Of a stretch of 64,000 nucleotides of DNA, positions 26,123 to 34,046 are shown piece after piece. Every line of letters starts with the position of its first letter. Within the stretch, counting starts at the first letter, position 1. Position numbers and translations under genes: made by a program. The DNA is taken from NCBI RefSeq assembly GCF_035946055.1, contig NZ_CP108364.1, forward strand, positions 4,650,001 to 4,714,000, in the 5' to 3' direction. The notes below the pieces were generated by a model. The model saw only the letters and a list, made by a program, of their open reading frames with translations. It made no database searches and was not told the DNA's origin. Source of the DNA: Streptomyces sp. NBC_01341. Its GTDB lineage: Bacteria > Actinomycetota > Actinomycetes > Streptomycetales > Streptomycetaceae.

Positions 26123-27112
26123 ATGACGAACGAGAACAGCACCACCCGGAACACTCGGAACACTCGGAACACTCCGCAGGCTGCCCCGGCGGGTCCACTC
26201 GCGGGGCGGGTCGCGCTCGTGGCGGGTGCTACCCGCGGGGCGGGGCGGGCTCAGGCTGTGGAGCTGGGCAGGGCAGGCGCGACCGTGTACGTAACCGGCC
26301 GTACCACCCGGGCTCGGGCCAGCGAGGTCGGCCGGACCACCGAGACCATCGAGGAGACCGCCGAGCTGGTCACAGCAGCGGGCGGCGCCGGGATCGCGGT
26401 TCCTGCCGACCATCTCGACGAGGTCCAGGTACGTGCCCTCGTCGAGCGGATCGACCGGGAGTACGGGCGGCTCGACATCCTCGTCAACGATCTGTGGGGC
26501 GGTGAGCACCTTCTGGCCACCTCGGTGTTCGGGAAGAAGAGCTGGGAGACACCACTCGCTGACGGCCTGCGCATCCTGGAACTCGGCGCACGCTCGCACG
26601 TGATCACGGCGGCGCTGCTGCTTCCCCTGCTGATCCGCTCCGACGCGCCGCTGCACGTGGAGGTCACCGACGGCACCGCGCACTCCAATCGCCGCTACCG
26701 GGAGAACATGTACTACGACCTGGCGAAGAACGCCCCCATCCGCCTCGCGTTCGGGCTGGGGCAGGAGCTGGCTGAGTACGGAGGTGCGGCGGTCGCCGTC
26801 TCGCCGGGCTTCCTGCGCTCGGAGCAGATGCTTTCCCACTTCGGTGTGAGTGAGGAGAACTGGCGTGACGCGATTGCGCAGCAGCCGGCGTTCGCGATCG
26901 CGGAGTCCCCGCGATACCTGGCCCGGACGCTCGTGGCGCTGGCCACCGACCCGGACCGGGCGAAGCGGTGGAACGGCAAGTCCACCTCCAGCGGGGAACT
27001 CGCCAGGGTGTACGGGGTGACGGACGTGGACGGCAGCCGACCGGACGCCTGGGCGTACTTCGAGGACGTCGTCTACGGCGGCAAGGAAGGATCCCCCGAG
27101 GACTACCGCTGA
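26123..27112 (+). CDS. SDR-family oxidoreductase
   Basis: About 329 residues from ATG 26123 (another ATG at 26114). The Rossmann motif is VAGATRGAGR (TGxxxGxG variant), then VYVTGRTT. NNAG is changed to VNDLWGG, and the catalytic Tyr/Lys appear as ENMYYDLAKNA (YxxxK). The long 130-330 segment and the C-terminal AYFEDVVYGGKEGSPEDYR are unusual and match the uncharacterised SDR subgroup that carries them. A Thr-Arg-Asn triplet repeat sits near the N-terminus. The gene ends overlap the convergent HATPase gene by 10 bp. Confidence 0.88.
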   Translation: MTNENSTTRNTRNTRNTPQAAPAGPLAGRVALVAGATRGAGRAQAVELGRAGATVYVTGRTTRARASEVGRTTETIEETAELVTAAGGAGIAVPADHLDEVQVRALVERIDREYGRLDILVNDLWGGEHLLATSVFGKKSWETPLADGLRILELGARSHVITAALLLPLLIRSDAPLHVEVTDGTAHSNRRYRENMYYDLAKNAPIRLAFGLGQELAEYGGAAVAVSPGFLRSEQMLSHFGVSEENWRDAIAQQPAFAIAESPRYLARTLVALATDPDRAKRWNGKSTSSGELARVYGVTDVDGSRPDAWAYFEDVVYGGKEGSPEDYR

Positions 27113-27645
27113 GGCTCAGCCTCCCAGGGCTCCGGCTCCTGCCCGGCTCCGGCTCCTGGGGCGGCGGGCTCTCCGTGCCCGGGTGTACCCGGTCGCTCGG
27201 AGAGCCCGCATTCCGCCCAGACCGTCTTGCCGGGGCCGAGGCGGTCACGGACACCCCAGCGGACGGCGAGGGCGTCGACGAGGACCAGGCCACGGCCGTG
27301 GTCCTCGTCCAGGGCCGGCGCGACGTGGGCCGGCCGGAGGTCATGGGCCGGGCGGGAGGGATGGGTGTCGGACACCTCGACCCGGGTGATGCCCCTGCTG
27401 TCGTCGTGTGCGAGGAACAGGGCGAAGTCCCTGCCGGGGACGAGACCGTGCAGCACGGCGTTGGCAGCGAGCTCGGCGACGACGACCGTGACCGTGTCGT
27501 GGTGCTCCGAACCGCGCGGATGCCCCCACTCGACGAGCTGGAGTGCGGCGAGCAGGCGCGCGAGGCGTGCTCCGCGCCGGGTGGCGGAGAAACGCTGAGC
27601 GAACGCACGTGGACGGACGGGCGCTTGGGTGCGAGGGGCTGGCAT
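27103..27645 (-). CDS. HATPase_c_2 anti-sigma-factor-like ATP-binding protein
   Basis: A 180-residue protein from ATG 27645. Its GHKL fold shows the N box as VVAELAANAVLHG, the G1 box VEVSDTHPSRP and the G2 box as EDHGRGLVLVDALAVRWG. It lacks a histidine-kinase dimerisation domain, like RsbW/SpoIIAB-type and the many Streptomyces regulatory ATPases. The tail is Pro/Gly/Glu-rich. It is divergent from an HTH-DUF5753 gene and belongs to the WhiJ-like paralogue clusters in which these three families co-occur. Binding partner unknown. Confidence 0.88.
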   Translation of the reverse strand: MPAPRTQAPVRPRAFAQRFSATRRGARLARLLAALQLVEWGHPRGSEHHDTVTVVVAELAANAVLHGLVPGRDFALFLAHDDSRGITRVEVSDTHPSRPAHDLRPAHVAPALDEDHGRGLVLVDALAVRWGVRDRLGPGKTVWAECGLSERPGTPGHGEPAAPGAGAGQEPEPWEAEPQR

Positions 27646-27802
27646 GGAGTCCAGCCTGCGGAGATGTGGGACCCGGCGGCAGGCACGGCACCGATACAGA
27701 TCGCCTTGTACTGGTTCACGCGCTGGACTGGGCGAGTCACGGTGCGTAACCATGGATTCGGTCGGGCATGGCTCAGTGCGGCACAGGGAGACGCGGGCGC
27801 GC

Positions 27803-28666
27803 ATGGTGACGGACAACGGCGGTGTCAGGGGCGGGGGCGGCGCGGGCTGCGGCGAGCCCGAGTTGTCCGACAGCCTCAGAACGTTCGGGGCGGTACTCAA
27901 GGCCCTGCGCGACGAAGCCCGCCTGACACAGGAGCAGTTCGCGCCGCTGGTCCAGTACTCCACCGCGTACATCGCCAAGATCGAGCAGGGCAAGCGCTAC
28001 CCGCCGCGGGACCTGCTGGACCGGTCGGAGGAGGTGCTGGGGGCCACGGCTGCGCGGGTGCTGGAGGCGGCGGCGAAGAGCCTGACGCGGAAGGTGGGGC
28101 TTGCGTCGTGGTTCTTGCAGTGGGCGGCGATCGAGGAGGAGGCGGTCACGCTGTGCGCGTACGAGTGCCGCGTCATTCCGGGCTTGCTGCAGCCGGATCC
28201 GTACATCAGGGCGGTCTTCAGTAGCCGCTTGCCGCCCTTGACGGACGGTGAGCTGGAGACGCAGGTCGCTGCCCGGCTGGATCGTCAGCGTCTGCTCACG
28301 GACAAGGGCAATACCGCGTTCAGCTTCATCATCGAGCAGGCTCTGATCGAGCGGGGCACCGGCGGTCCGGACGTGACGCGCTCCCTGATCGACCACGTGT
28401 TGATGGTGAGCCGTCAGCGCAACGTGGAGATCCAGCTCATGCCACTACGGCAGGCGGCGCACGCGGGGCTGGACGGCTCGATGTATCTGGCAGAGACTCC
28501 CGGTCATCAGTGGGTCGGATACGTCGAGGGGCACGACACCAGCGCGCTTGCCACCCATGGGAATCAGGTCAGTTCCATGCTCCAGCGCTATGGCAAGATG
28601 CGGTCGCAGGCCCTCAGTCATGAGGCCTCCACCAGCCTGCTTGAGCACTTGCGAGGAGCGCTATGA
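27803..28666 (+). CDS. helix-turn-helix protein with DUF5753 domain (WhiJ-like)
   Basis: A 287-residue protein. The N-terminal XRE domain reads FGAVLKALRDEARLTQEQFAPLVQYSTAYIAKIEQGKRYPPRDLLDR; the remainder (about 110-280) is DUF5753, with YECRVIPGLLQPDPYIRAVF, LDRQRLLT, IIEQALIERG and IQLMPLRQAAHAGLDGS. ATG 27803 follows GGGAG; GTG 27806 is close by. Its end overlaps the DUF397 gene by 4 bp, so both are translated together. Family members regulate development or antibiotic production in Streptomyces together with their DUF397 partner. Confidence 0.93.
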   Translation: MVTDNGGVRGGGGAGCGEPELSDSLRTFGAVLKALRDEARLTQEQFAPLVQYSTAYIAKIEQGKRYPPRDLLDRSEEVLGATAARVLEAAAKSLTRKVGLASWFLQWAAIEEEAVTLCAYECRVIPGLLQPDPYIRAVFSSRLPPLTDGELETQVAARLDRQRLLTDKGNTAFSFIIEQALIERGTGGPDVTRSLIDHVLMVSRQRNVEIQLMPLRQAAHAGLDGSMYLAETPGHQWVGYVEGHDTSALATHGNQVSSMLQRYGKMRSQALSHEASTSLLEHLRGAL

Positions 28667-28854
28667 CCAACTTTGAACCCGCCTGGTTCAAGAGCAGCTA
28701 CAGCGGCACTGGCGGTGACAACTGCATCGAGGTCGCCGTACGCACCGAGGTCGTACTGGTCCGGGACTCGAAGGACACGCAGAGGTCCGCACTGGCGGTC
28801 TCTCCTCGCGCGTGGTCTGCGTTCACAGCACTCGCTGTCGGCTCACGCGCCTGA
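28663..28854 (+). CDS. DUF397 small protein
   Basis: A 63-residue protein: FEPAWFKSSYSGTGGDNCIEVA, VLVRDSKDTQ, then LAVSPRAWSAFTALAVG, the whole family signature. Such proteins act as partners or antagonists of the adjacent WhiJ-like DUF5753 regulators. The 4-bp overlap with that gene (ATGA) indicates translational coupling. Complete; the C-terminus is slightly short but not truncated. Confidence 0.93.
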   Translation: MTNFEPAWFKSSYSGTGGDNCIEVAVRTEVVLVRDSKDTQRSALAVSPRAWSAFTALAVGSRA

Positions 28855-28981
28855 GGGCGGATGCCTACGCAGGTTCACCGGCCGGCTCTGGGTTGCGGCG
28901 CTGATGTGAGTACAGCCGGGCATCACGCCACAGGAGTTGCTCGACCGTATCCGACTTCGATCTTGGCTCGCCCTCCCCGTG

Positions 28982-29794
28982 TCACTCTGTGGCCTGGAGC
29001 GCCGCAGCGAGCACGAACGTGACGTCGTCGTGCCGGCCGGCCTCGTTCAGCGCTGCGGCGATGTTCAAGACCGCCTGTCTATCTGTCCGTTCTGCGACAT
29101 TGATCAGTATTGCCTCGGCGGCATCGTTCAGTCCGGCTCTGCGGCAGGAGCCGACGGCCAGCACGACTTCCGCGGCCGAGTAGGACGTGCCCGCCTGCCA
29201 GAGCAGGAAGCCAGCGTCTCGTTTTTGGCCATCGGCAAGGTATCGGGCCACCACTCCAGTCTCGGACCAGCTGAGCTCCGCCGCGTCTGCGGGGTGCCGG
29301 TCCCCCTCGACTCGGGGGACCGGCACCCCGGCGCGTTCCTGGAGGATCGGGAGTTCGTGCTGCAAGACCTGGCGGCGAAGGTACCGCGCTCGCGCCAGCT
29401 CGGGTTCTTTGACGCTGCCCGAAGCCGGCGGCTGTGGCTCTGCCTGGGCAGGTGCGGTTGTGACCGGGTAGCCCACCGAGCAGCATGCGCAGTGCTTCTT
29501 CCTGGCGTGTTCGCGGAGATGAAGAAGGGACTCCAGGGTATGCGGCAGAGGGCCACTGCCCGAGGCGTCCTTTTCCACAACGGCGTAAAAGTCACGCAGA
29601 AGTGGTTCATCAGGGATGCGGCCGCCGTTCAGATGGTTGGAGAGGGTGGTCGGCTCCTGGTGAGCGTCCCTGGCGATGGCGGCCTGCGTCCGCGTGCTGC
29701 ACTCCCGGATCTGACGTAGTGCGGTCACTAACGCCCTGTGTGCGGCGGTGATGCCAGACGGCAGCTCTTTCCATGTCCTCGGCCTCGGCGTCAC
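28982..29794 (-). CDS. HTH-type regulatory protein of unknown target
   Basis: About 270 residues from GTG 29794; an ATG at 29869 would add 25 residues of doubtful coding character. The N-terminus (ALRQIRECSTRTQAAIARDAHQEPTTLSNHLNGGRIP) is a helix-turn-helix with the conserved NHLNGGRIP turn, followed by a segment containing HCACCSVG and a helical C-terminus (AEVVLAVGSCRRAGLNDAAEAILINVAERTDRQAVLNIAAALNEAGRHDDV) with repeat-like helices (TPR-like look). I do not know the exact family. It contains an inverted repeat of 17 bp inside the coding sequence. It is at the left edge of the defence island. Confidence 0.7.
   Translation of the reverse strand: MTPRPRTWKELPSGITAAHRALVTALRQIRECSTRTQAAIARDAHQEPTTLSNHLNGGRIPDEPLLRDFYAVVEKDASGSGPLPHTLESLLHLREHARKKHCACCSVGYPVTTAPAQAEPQPPASGSVKEPELARARYLRRQVLQHELPILQERAGVPVPRVEGDRHPADAAELSWSETGVVARYLADGQKRDAGFLLWQAGTSYSAAEVVLAVGSCRRAGLNDAAEAILINVAERTDRQAVLNIAAALNEAGRHDDVTFVLAAALQATE
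29290..29330. repeat. perfect 17-bp inverted repeat inside a coding sequence
   Basis: Arms 29290-29306 and 29314-29330 (CGGGGTGCCGGTCCCCC and complement), 7-nt spacer. It encodes the V-P-V-P-R-V segment of the HTH protein, with no codon broken. Confidence 0.7.
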
Positions 29795-30010
29795 GCACAG
29801 TTTCCGTTCTTCGTGAGGGCGGCGTTGATCACCAATTGTGTGCCACACGGGCAGATTTCGGCAGCGCATGGATGTTTTCCATCACCCCTCGAAACCTTGC
29901 AGAACCTGGCGTGACAGGTCGTCAAGCAGCGAGAGTGGTGGAGTCAGCGAGGGGTGTCAGAGGACTGGTATCCGGGACTGTCATGCATCGGACGTAGCTG
30001 GGGGCTGTGG

Positions 30011-30694
30011 ATGACTATGCCGTCGTGGGAGAACGAGAAGCTCGGCACGATGAAGAGGGCCGGGTTGTGGCTGGTTCATGTTGTGCAGGAGGGCGGCACC
30101 TTCACCAAGGAAGACGTCAAGGCCGCTTTCCCTGGCATCAGTCAAGCGGATCGCAGGGTGCGTGACCTCCGCGACTACGGGTGGAAGATCGATACTCACC
30201 GTGAGGACGCGAGTCTGGGCCAGCACGAGCAGCGGTTTGTCGCGGCGGGCCAGCCTGTCTGGGAGCCGGGCAAGGCCACCAAGAGCAGCTCGGCCATCAC
30301 GGACACTCAGCGGCGGACGACCCTGACCCGTGACGGCAACCGCTGCCGGTCGTGCGGGATCACGCCTGGGCAGACCTACTCCGAGACCTTCGAGACCGCG
30401 CAGATCGACATTGCCCGCAGGAAGGTGAAGCTGCCCAACGGCACCTCGTCGGTGCAGCTCATCGCTGAATGCAATCGCTGCCGGGTGGGCGGCCGGGCTC
30501 TGGAAGCAGATCTCGCTGAAGTGCTTGAACGCGTCCAGAAGCTCGGAGGCCTGCAGTTGCAGACTCTCAAGGACTGGGTCTCGGCTGACGAGCGTGAGTT
30601 CAGCGTCGTGGAGCGGGTGTGGGCGGACTTCCGCTCGCTGCCGGCAGATGCACGTGACGAGGTCCGCGAGTCCCTTGGCCTGCCTCCCGCCTGA
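30011..30694 (+). CDS. HNH-like zinc protein with winged-helix N-terminus
   Basis: About 227 residues from ATG 30011 (GGGGGC upstream). The N-terminal half is winged-helix-like (GGTFTKEDVKAAFPGISQADRRVRDLRDYGWKIDTHRE). The core has a four-Cys zinc frame (NRCRSCGITPG ... AECNRCRVGG) in the arrangement of HNH nucleases found near C5 methyltransferases. A clear metal-binding or catalytic His is not present between the Cys pairs (QIDIARRKVKLPNG), so catalysis is doubtful and the protein may be a DNA-binding zinc finger derived from an HNH enzyme. A terminator-like palindrome follows. Probably part of the island. Confidence 0.75.
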   Translation: MTMPSWENEKLGTMKRAGLWLVHVVQEGGTFTKEDVKAAFPGISQADRRVRDLRDYGWKIDTHREDASLGQHEQRFVAAGQPVWEPGKATKSSSAITDTQRRTTLTRDGNRCRSCGITPGQTYSETFETAQIDIARRKVKLPNGTSSVQLIAECNRCRVGGRALEADLAEVLERVQKLGGLQLQTLKDWVSADEREFSVVERVWADFRSLPADARDEVRESLGLPPA

Positions 30695-30713
30695 GGCCCT
30701 CCCGTAGCGCCGT

Positions 30714-30751
30714 GGTGGGGCTGGCTGCTGCCGGCAGCAGCCAGCCCCACC
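30714..30751. terminator. 38-bp perfect palindrome (19-bp arms, no spacer)
   Basis: The left arm 30714-30732 is exactly complementary to 30733-30751; the centre is CTGCC|GGCAG. It lies 20 bp after the HNH-like gene and 44 bp before the next start, so it may terminate, insulate or bind a protein. Confidence 0.7.
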
Positions 30752-30795
30752 CGTGTGCCCAGTCAGACCCTTCGCCAGTCAGAGGAGAACGAGCT

Positions 30796-32220
30796 GTGAT
30801 CAAGAACGACGGAGACATTGGGCTGCCGCCGTACGCCGCCGAGAACCGGGATGTTGTGGAGAAGCGTCTCCGCGACGTATCCGCCGGCACCGGGCTGCAG
30901 GAGACCCTGACCATCGAGTGGCGTACGAAGCCGCAGGTCGTTCAGGTCATCGACATGCCGGTGGACTCGCTCTACTACAACCCGGGGACTCACCGGATCA
31001 GGGCGCAGCGCAGCTACGACCCCCAGCTTGATCGCCGGCTTGACGAGGACCCTTGGAGTGAGGACAGCCAGAAGTACCTTCAGTACCTGCTCCAAGCGGA
31101 ACCTTCTGATCCGTCGAAGAGGGACAAGGATTTCGACACGCTGAAGCAGAGCCTTGCTGACTTCAAGCAGAACGAGCCGGGGCTTATCACCCGCGAAGGC
31201 ATCCTGGTGAACGGCAACACCAGGGCAGCAGCCCTGCGCGAGCTGGGTGTCGGAGACATCCGGGTGGCCGTACTGCCGGACTCCTGCACCTGGGCAGACA
31301 TCAACAGGGTCGAACTCTCCCTTCAGCTCCGCCACGACACTCGGCGGCCCTATTCGTACATCAACAGGCTCCTCACGATCGACGAGCAGGTGGAATCGGG
31401 CCGCCCGCTGAAGGAGGTTGCCCGGGACTTCCGCATCAGGGAGTCCACGGCTGAACAGGATCTGTGGGTACTCTCCTGCCTCCGGGATATGAGCGACAGG
31501 TCTGCGGCCGGAGGCGTGCAGCTGCGGCTACTGGACTTTGAGGACGCGCAGGAGAGCTTCCGGGAGGTGCACCGCGCCTTCGCCAAGGAATCGAAGGCTG
31601 ATGCACAGAAGGCCGAACTGCTCAAGGAGAACCGCCTGGCCGCCATCGTGATGAACTTCTCCAAGACTGACGTCCGTCTCATCGAAGCTGATTTTCGTGG
31701 TCGCTACTTGGAGCACCGGCTGCCGGACGAACTGAAGGCGGCGCCCGCGACTTCCCCGGCGCGGGTGATCCCCGGTATCAACCGTGCGGTTAAGGCAGAG
31801 GCGCCCCAGGTAGCCGCGGCTCGTGCCTTCACTGACGCGGTGCTCCAGGCGAAGGCTGTAGTCCGGGCGAAGGAGAAGGTGCCCTCGGCCCAGCTGGATG
31901 CGGCCACCTCTGTCTTCGAAGCGGCGCACAAGGCGGTCGAGGACGCACTTGAGCCTGCCGGCAAGGATGCTCGTGTCCGGAAGCGCAAGCAAGCCGCCCC
32001 CGACCGTCTCAACGATGCCTGCCAGGACATCGAACAGTGCATCACTGACATGGTGCTGGCGAGTGCTTCCCGCAGTTTGGACGAGGAGGCACTGGACGAG
32101 GCGGTCATGAAGTTGAGGGCCACCCTGAAGAAGCTGGCCCAGGCCACCACACAAACCATCGAAGTGCCTGGAGAGGGCGTCGAGTGGCTGCGTGACGCGG
32201 TGCGGCAGGGACAGGCGTGA
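30796..32220 (+). CDS. ParB-like protein of the defence island
   Basis: A 474-residue protein from GTG 30796 (GGAG upstream). Residues ~50-170 have the ParB/Srx look, with VIDMPVDSLYYNPGTHRI and the GLITREGILVNGNTRAAALRELG signature (the N-G-N-T-R-x-x-A-L turn of ParB), then a helical DNA-binding region (VARDFRIRESTAEQDLWVLSCL). The C-terminal half is helical, Lys/Ala-rich, possibly coiled-coil. It overlaps the SNF2-like helicase gene by 4 bp. It lacks a chromosome-partition context (no ParA, no parS). In related islands such proteins help target or regulate the nuclease. Confidence 0.75.
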   Translation: MIKNDGDIGLPPYAAENRDVVEKRLRDVSAGTGLQETLTIEWRTKPQVVQVIDMPVDSLYYNPGTHRIRAQRSYDPQLDRRLDEDPWSEDSQKYLQYLLQAEPSDPSKRDKDFDTLKQSLADFKQNEPGLITREGILVNGNTRAAALRELGVGDIRVAVLPDSCTWADINRVELSLQLRHDTRRPYSYINRLLTIDEQVESGRPLKEVARDFRIRESTAEQDLWVLSCLRDMSDRSAAGGVQLRLLDFEDAQESFREVHRAFAKESKADAQKAELLKENRLAAIVMNFSKTDVRLIEADFRGRYLEHRLPDELKAAPATSPARVIPGINRAVKAEAPQVAAARAFTDAVLQAKAVVRAKEKVPSAQLDAATSVFEAAHKAVEDALEPAGKDARVRKRKQAAPDRLNDACQDIEQCITDMVLASASRSLDEEALDEAVMKLRATLKKLAQATTQTIEVPGEGVEWLRDAVRQGQA

Positions 32221-34046
32221 CCATGACATCTGCAGAATCGTCCTTGCATATCGGCTTTGATGTCACGCGGACCAAAGCCGTGCTGCGCGCGAGCGAGCAG
32301 TGCCGCAGCGACCTGAACCGGCTTGCGGCCAGGTTCCCCGGGGGGACGCGCGACCGTCTCGCCCTTGAACTGGCTCTCGATGATTTTCTGGTCGGTATCG
32401 ACGTCCTTGCTGACTGGCCGCACCCTGAGTCTGTTGTCTGGGCTGATGAGCTGAGTGCCCTGGTCGGAGAGGTACTAGACGACGCCGACCAAGCTGAGCG
32501 GCAACTTCAGACACCTCGTTCGGACGCGGAGTGGGCTGCCAGCGCTGTTGAATCGGCGCTGGGCCCGACATGGCGTGCTGACCTCACGGAGTTCCAGCGC
32601 CGGGATATCGGGCGACTTCTGTCACTGCAGCACGGGGCCAACTTCAGTGTTCCTGGGGCTGGAAAAACACGGGTGGGGCTGGCGGTATACGCAGCCATGC
32701 GCGAGCGCGGCGAGGTCCGCCGACTCTTGGTTGTCAGCCCGAAATCCGCCTACGAGGCGTGGCTCACTGAGAGTGAGCTGTGCTTCAAGGAGCCTCCGCT
32801 GGCTGCTCTCATGGGGAAGACCCCCGACGGCAGGGCCGAGATTCTAGTGGTCAACTATGAGCGTCTCGACAGGTCGCTGGCCTCGCTGGCGAGTTGGCTG
32901 AGGGGTGCGCCTTCCATGATCATTCTGGATGAAGCGCATCGGATGAAGCTCGGGGCTCAGGGAAAGTACGGAAGCGCATGCATGGCGCTTGGACCTCTGA
33001 CCCGGCGACGTCTCATTCTCACGGGAACTCCCGCTCCGAACGGGGCCCGTGATCTGGAGAACCTGCTGTCGTTTGTCTGGCCGGGGCATGGCCGGAGAGT
33101 GGTCACACAAGCTGTCGCAGGCGGCGATCTCGCCTACGCGAGTTCGGTACTGAGGCCTCTGTTCACGCGTACGACGAAGAAGGAACTGGGGCTGCCCCCG
33201 TTCGAGACGCGTATCCGGCGTCTGCAGATGCCGGACCTGCATCGTGAGGTGTACGACGCTCTGGTGGGGCGATTCACCACGAGGGCGGAGGCGTCGCGTG
33301 ACGACTTTGACGCCCTGGGCAAGGCGATGCTTCGGCTCCTCATGGCAGCCACCAGTCCGGCACTGCTGATCGAGGGCGGAAGCCGCTATGAGCCGCTGAC
33401 GTACCAAGTCCCGCCACTCGAAGTACCGCAAGGTGAATCACTTTATGCGCTCATGAGGAACCTGCCGGCCCACGAACTTTCTCCCAAGTACAAGGAAGCC
33501 CTCAATATTGTCGCGACGAATGCCGCGATGGGGCGGAAGACGCTGGTCTGGACGACCTTCGTGCGCAGTATCACGACGATGGAGCGCCTGTTTGAGGCGT
33601 ATAAGCCTGCCGTGGTGCACGGTGGAACCCCCGACCGGGAGGAGCAGATCAGGCGCTTCAGGGAGGACCCTGACTGCCATGTTCTTCTTTCCAATCCCGC
33701 CACCCTCGGGGAGGGGATCAGTCTGCACCATATCTGTCATGACGCTGTGTACGTTGATCGTGACTTCATGGCGGGCCGATTTCTTCAGAGTCTGGACCGT
33801 ATTCACCGGCTCGGACTGGCGCCTGATACTCAGACCCGCGTCACCGTACTCGCGGTCGAGGGCACGATTGATGAAGTGGTGGCGATGAGGCTTGAGGAGA
33901 AGCTCGAATTCATGGGGCGGATACTCGATGACCCGTCGGTGCAGCAGCTGGGTGATCTGGAAGATGAGCCGTCCGGGGCAGCAGGAATGGATATGGCGGA
34001 TGTCCGTGCGTTGCTGAATCACGTCGATGCCCTCGCTGGCCACTGA
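32217..34046 (+). CDS. SNF2-type DEAH helicase
   Basis: A 609-residue superfamily-II ATPase. The Walker A reads SVPGAGKT at about 144-151 (the usual x-x-x-x-G-K-T), Walker B LDEAH at about 235, motif III LTGTPAPN, and the C-terminal helicase half VVHGGTPDREEQIRRFREDPDCHVLL, LGEGISLHHICHD, and ...QSLDRIHRLGLAPDTQ (motif VI QxxxRxxRLG). This is the Snf2-like fold. GTG 32217 overlaps the upstream stop; ATG 32223 is possible. The N-terminal ~120 residues are specific to this helicase. It precedes the PD-(D/E)XK gene and is probably its motor. Confidence 0.92.
   Translation: MTMTSAESSLHIGFDVTRTKAVLRASEQCRSDLNRLAARFPGGTRDRLALELALDDFLVGIDVLADWPHPESVVWADELSALVGEVLDDADQAERQLQTPRSDAEWAASAVESALGPTWRADLTEFQRRDIGRLLSLQHGANFSVPGAGKTRVGLAVYAAMRERGEVRRLLVVSPKSAYEAWLTESELCFKEPPLAALMGKTPDGRAEILVVNYERLDRSLASLASWLRGAPSMIILDEAHRMKLGAQGKYGSACMALGPLTRRRLILTGTPAPNGARDLENLLSFVWPGHGRRVVTQAVAGGDLAYASSVLRPLFTRTTKKELGLPPFETRIRRLQMPDLHREVYDALVGRFTTRAEASRDDFDALGKAMLRLLMAATSPALLIEGGSRYEPLTYQVPPLEVPQGESLYALMRNLPAHELSPKYKEALNIVATNAAMGRKTLVWTTFVRSITTMERLFEAYKPAVVHGGTPDREEQIRRFREDPDCHVLLSNPATLGEGISLHHICHDAVYVDRDFMAGRFLQSLDRIHRLGLAPDTQTRVTVLAVEGTIDEVVAMRLEEKLEFMGRILDDPSVQQLGDLEDEPSGAAGMDMADVRALLNHVDALAGH

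Noticed and set aside
30796..32220. ParB-like gene as evidence for a plasmid or chromosome partition locus
   Set aside because: No ParA, no parS-like repeat and the neighbours are defence enzymes.
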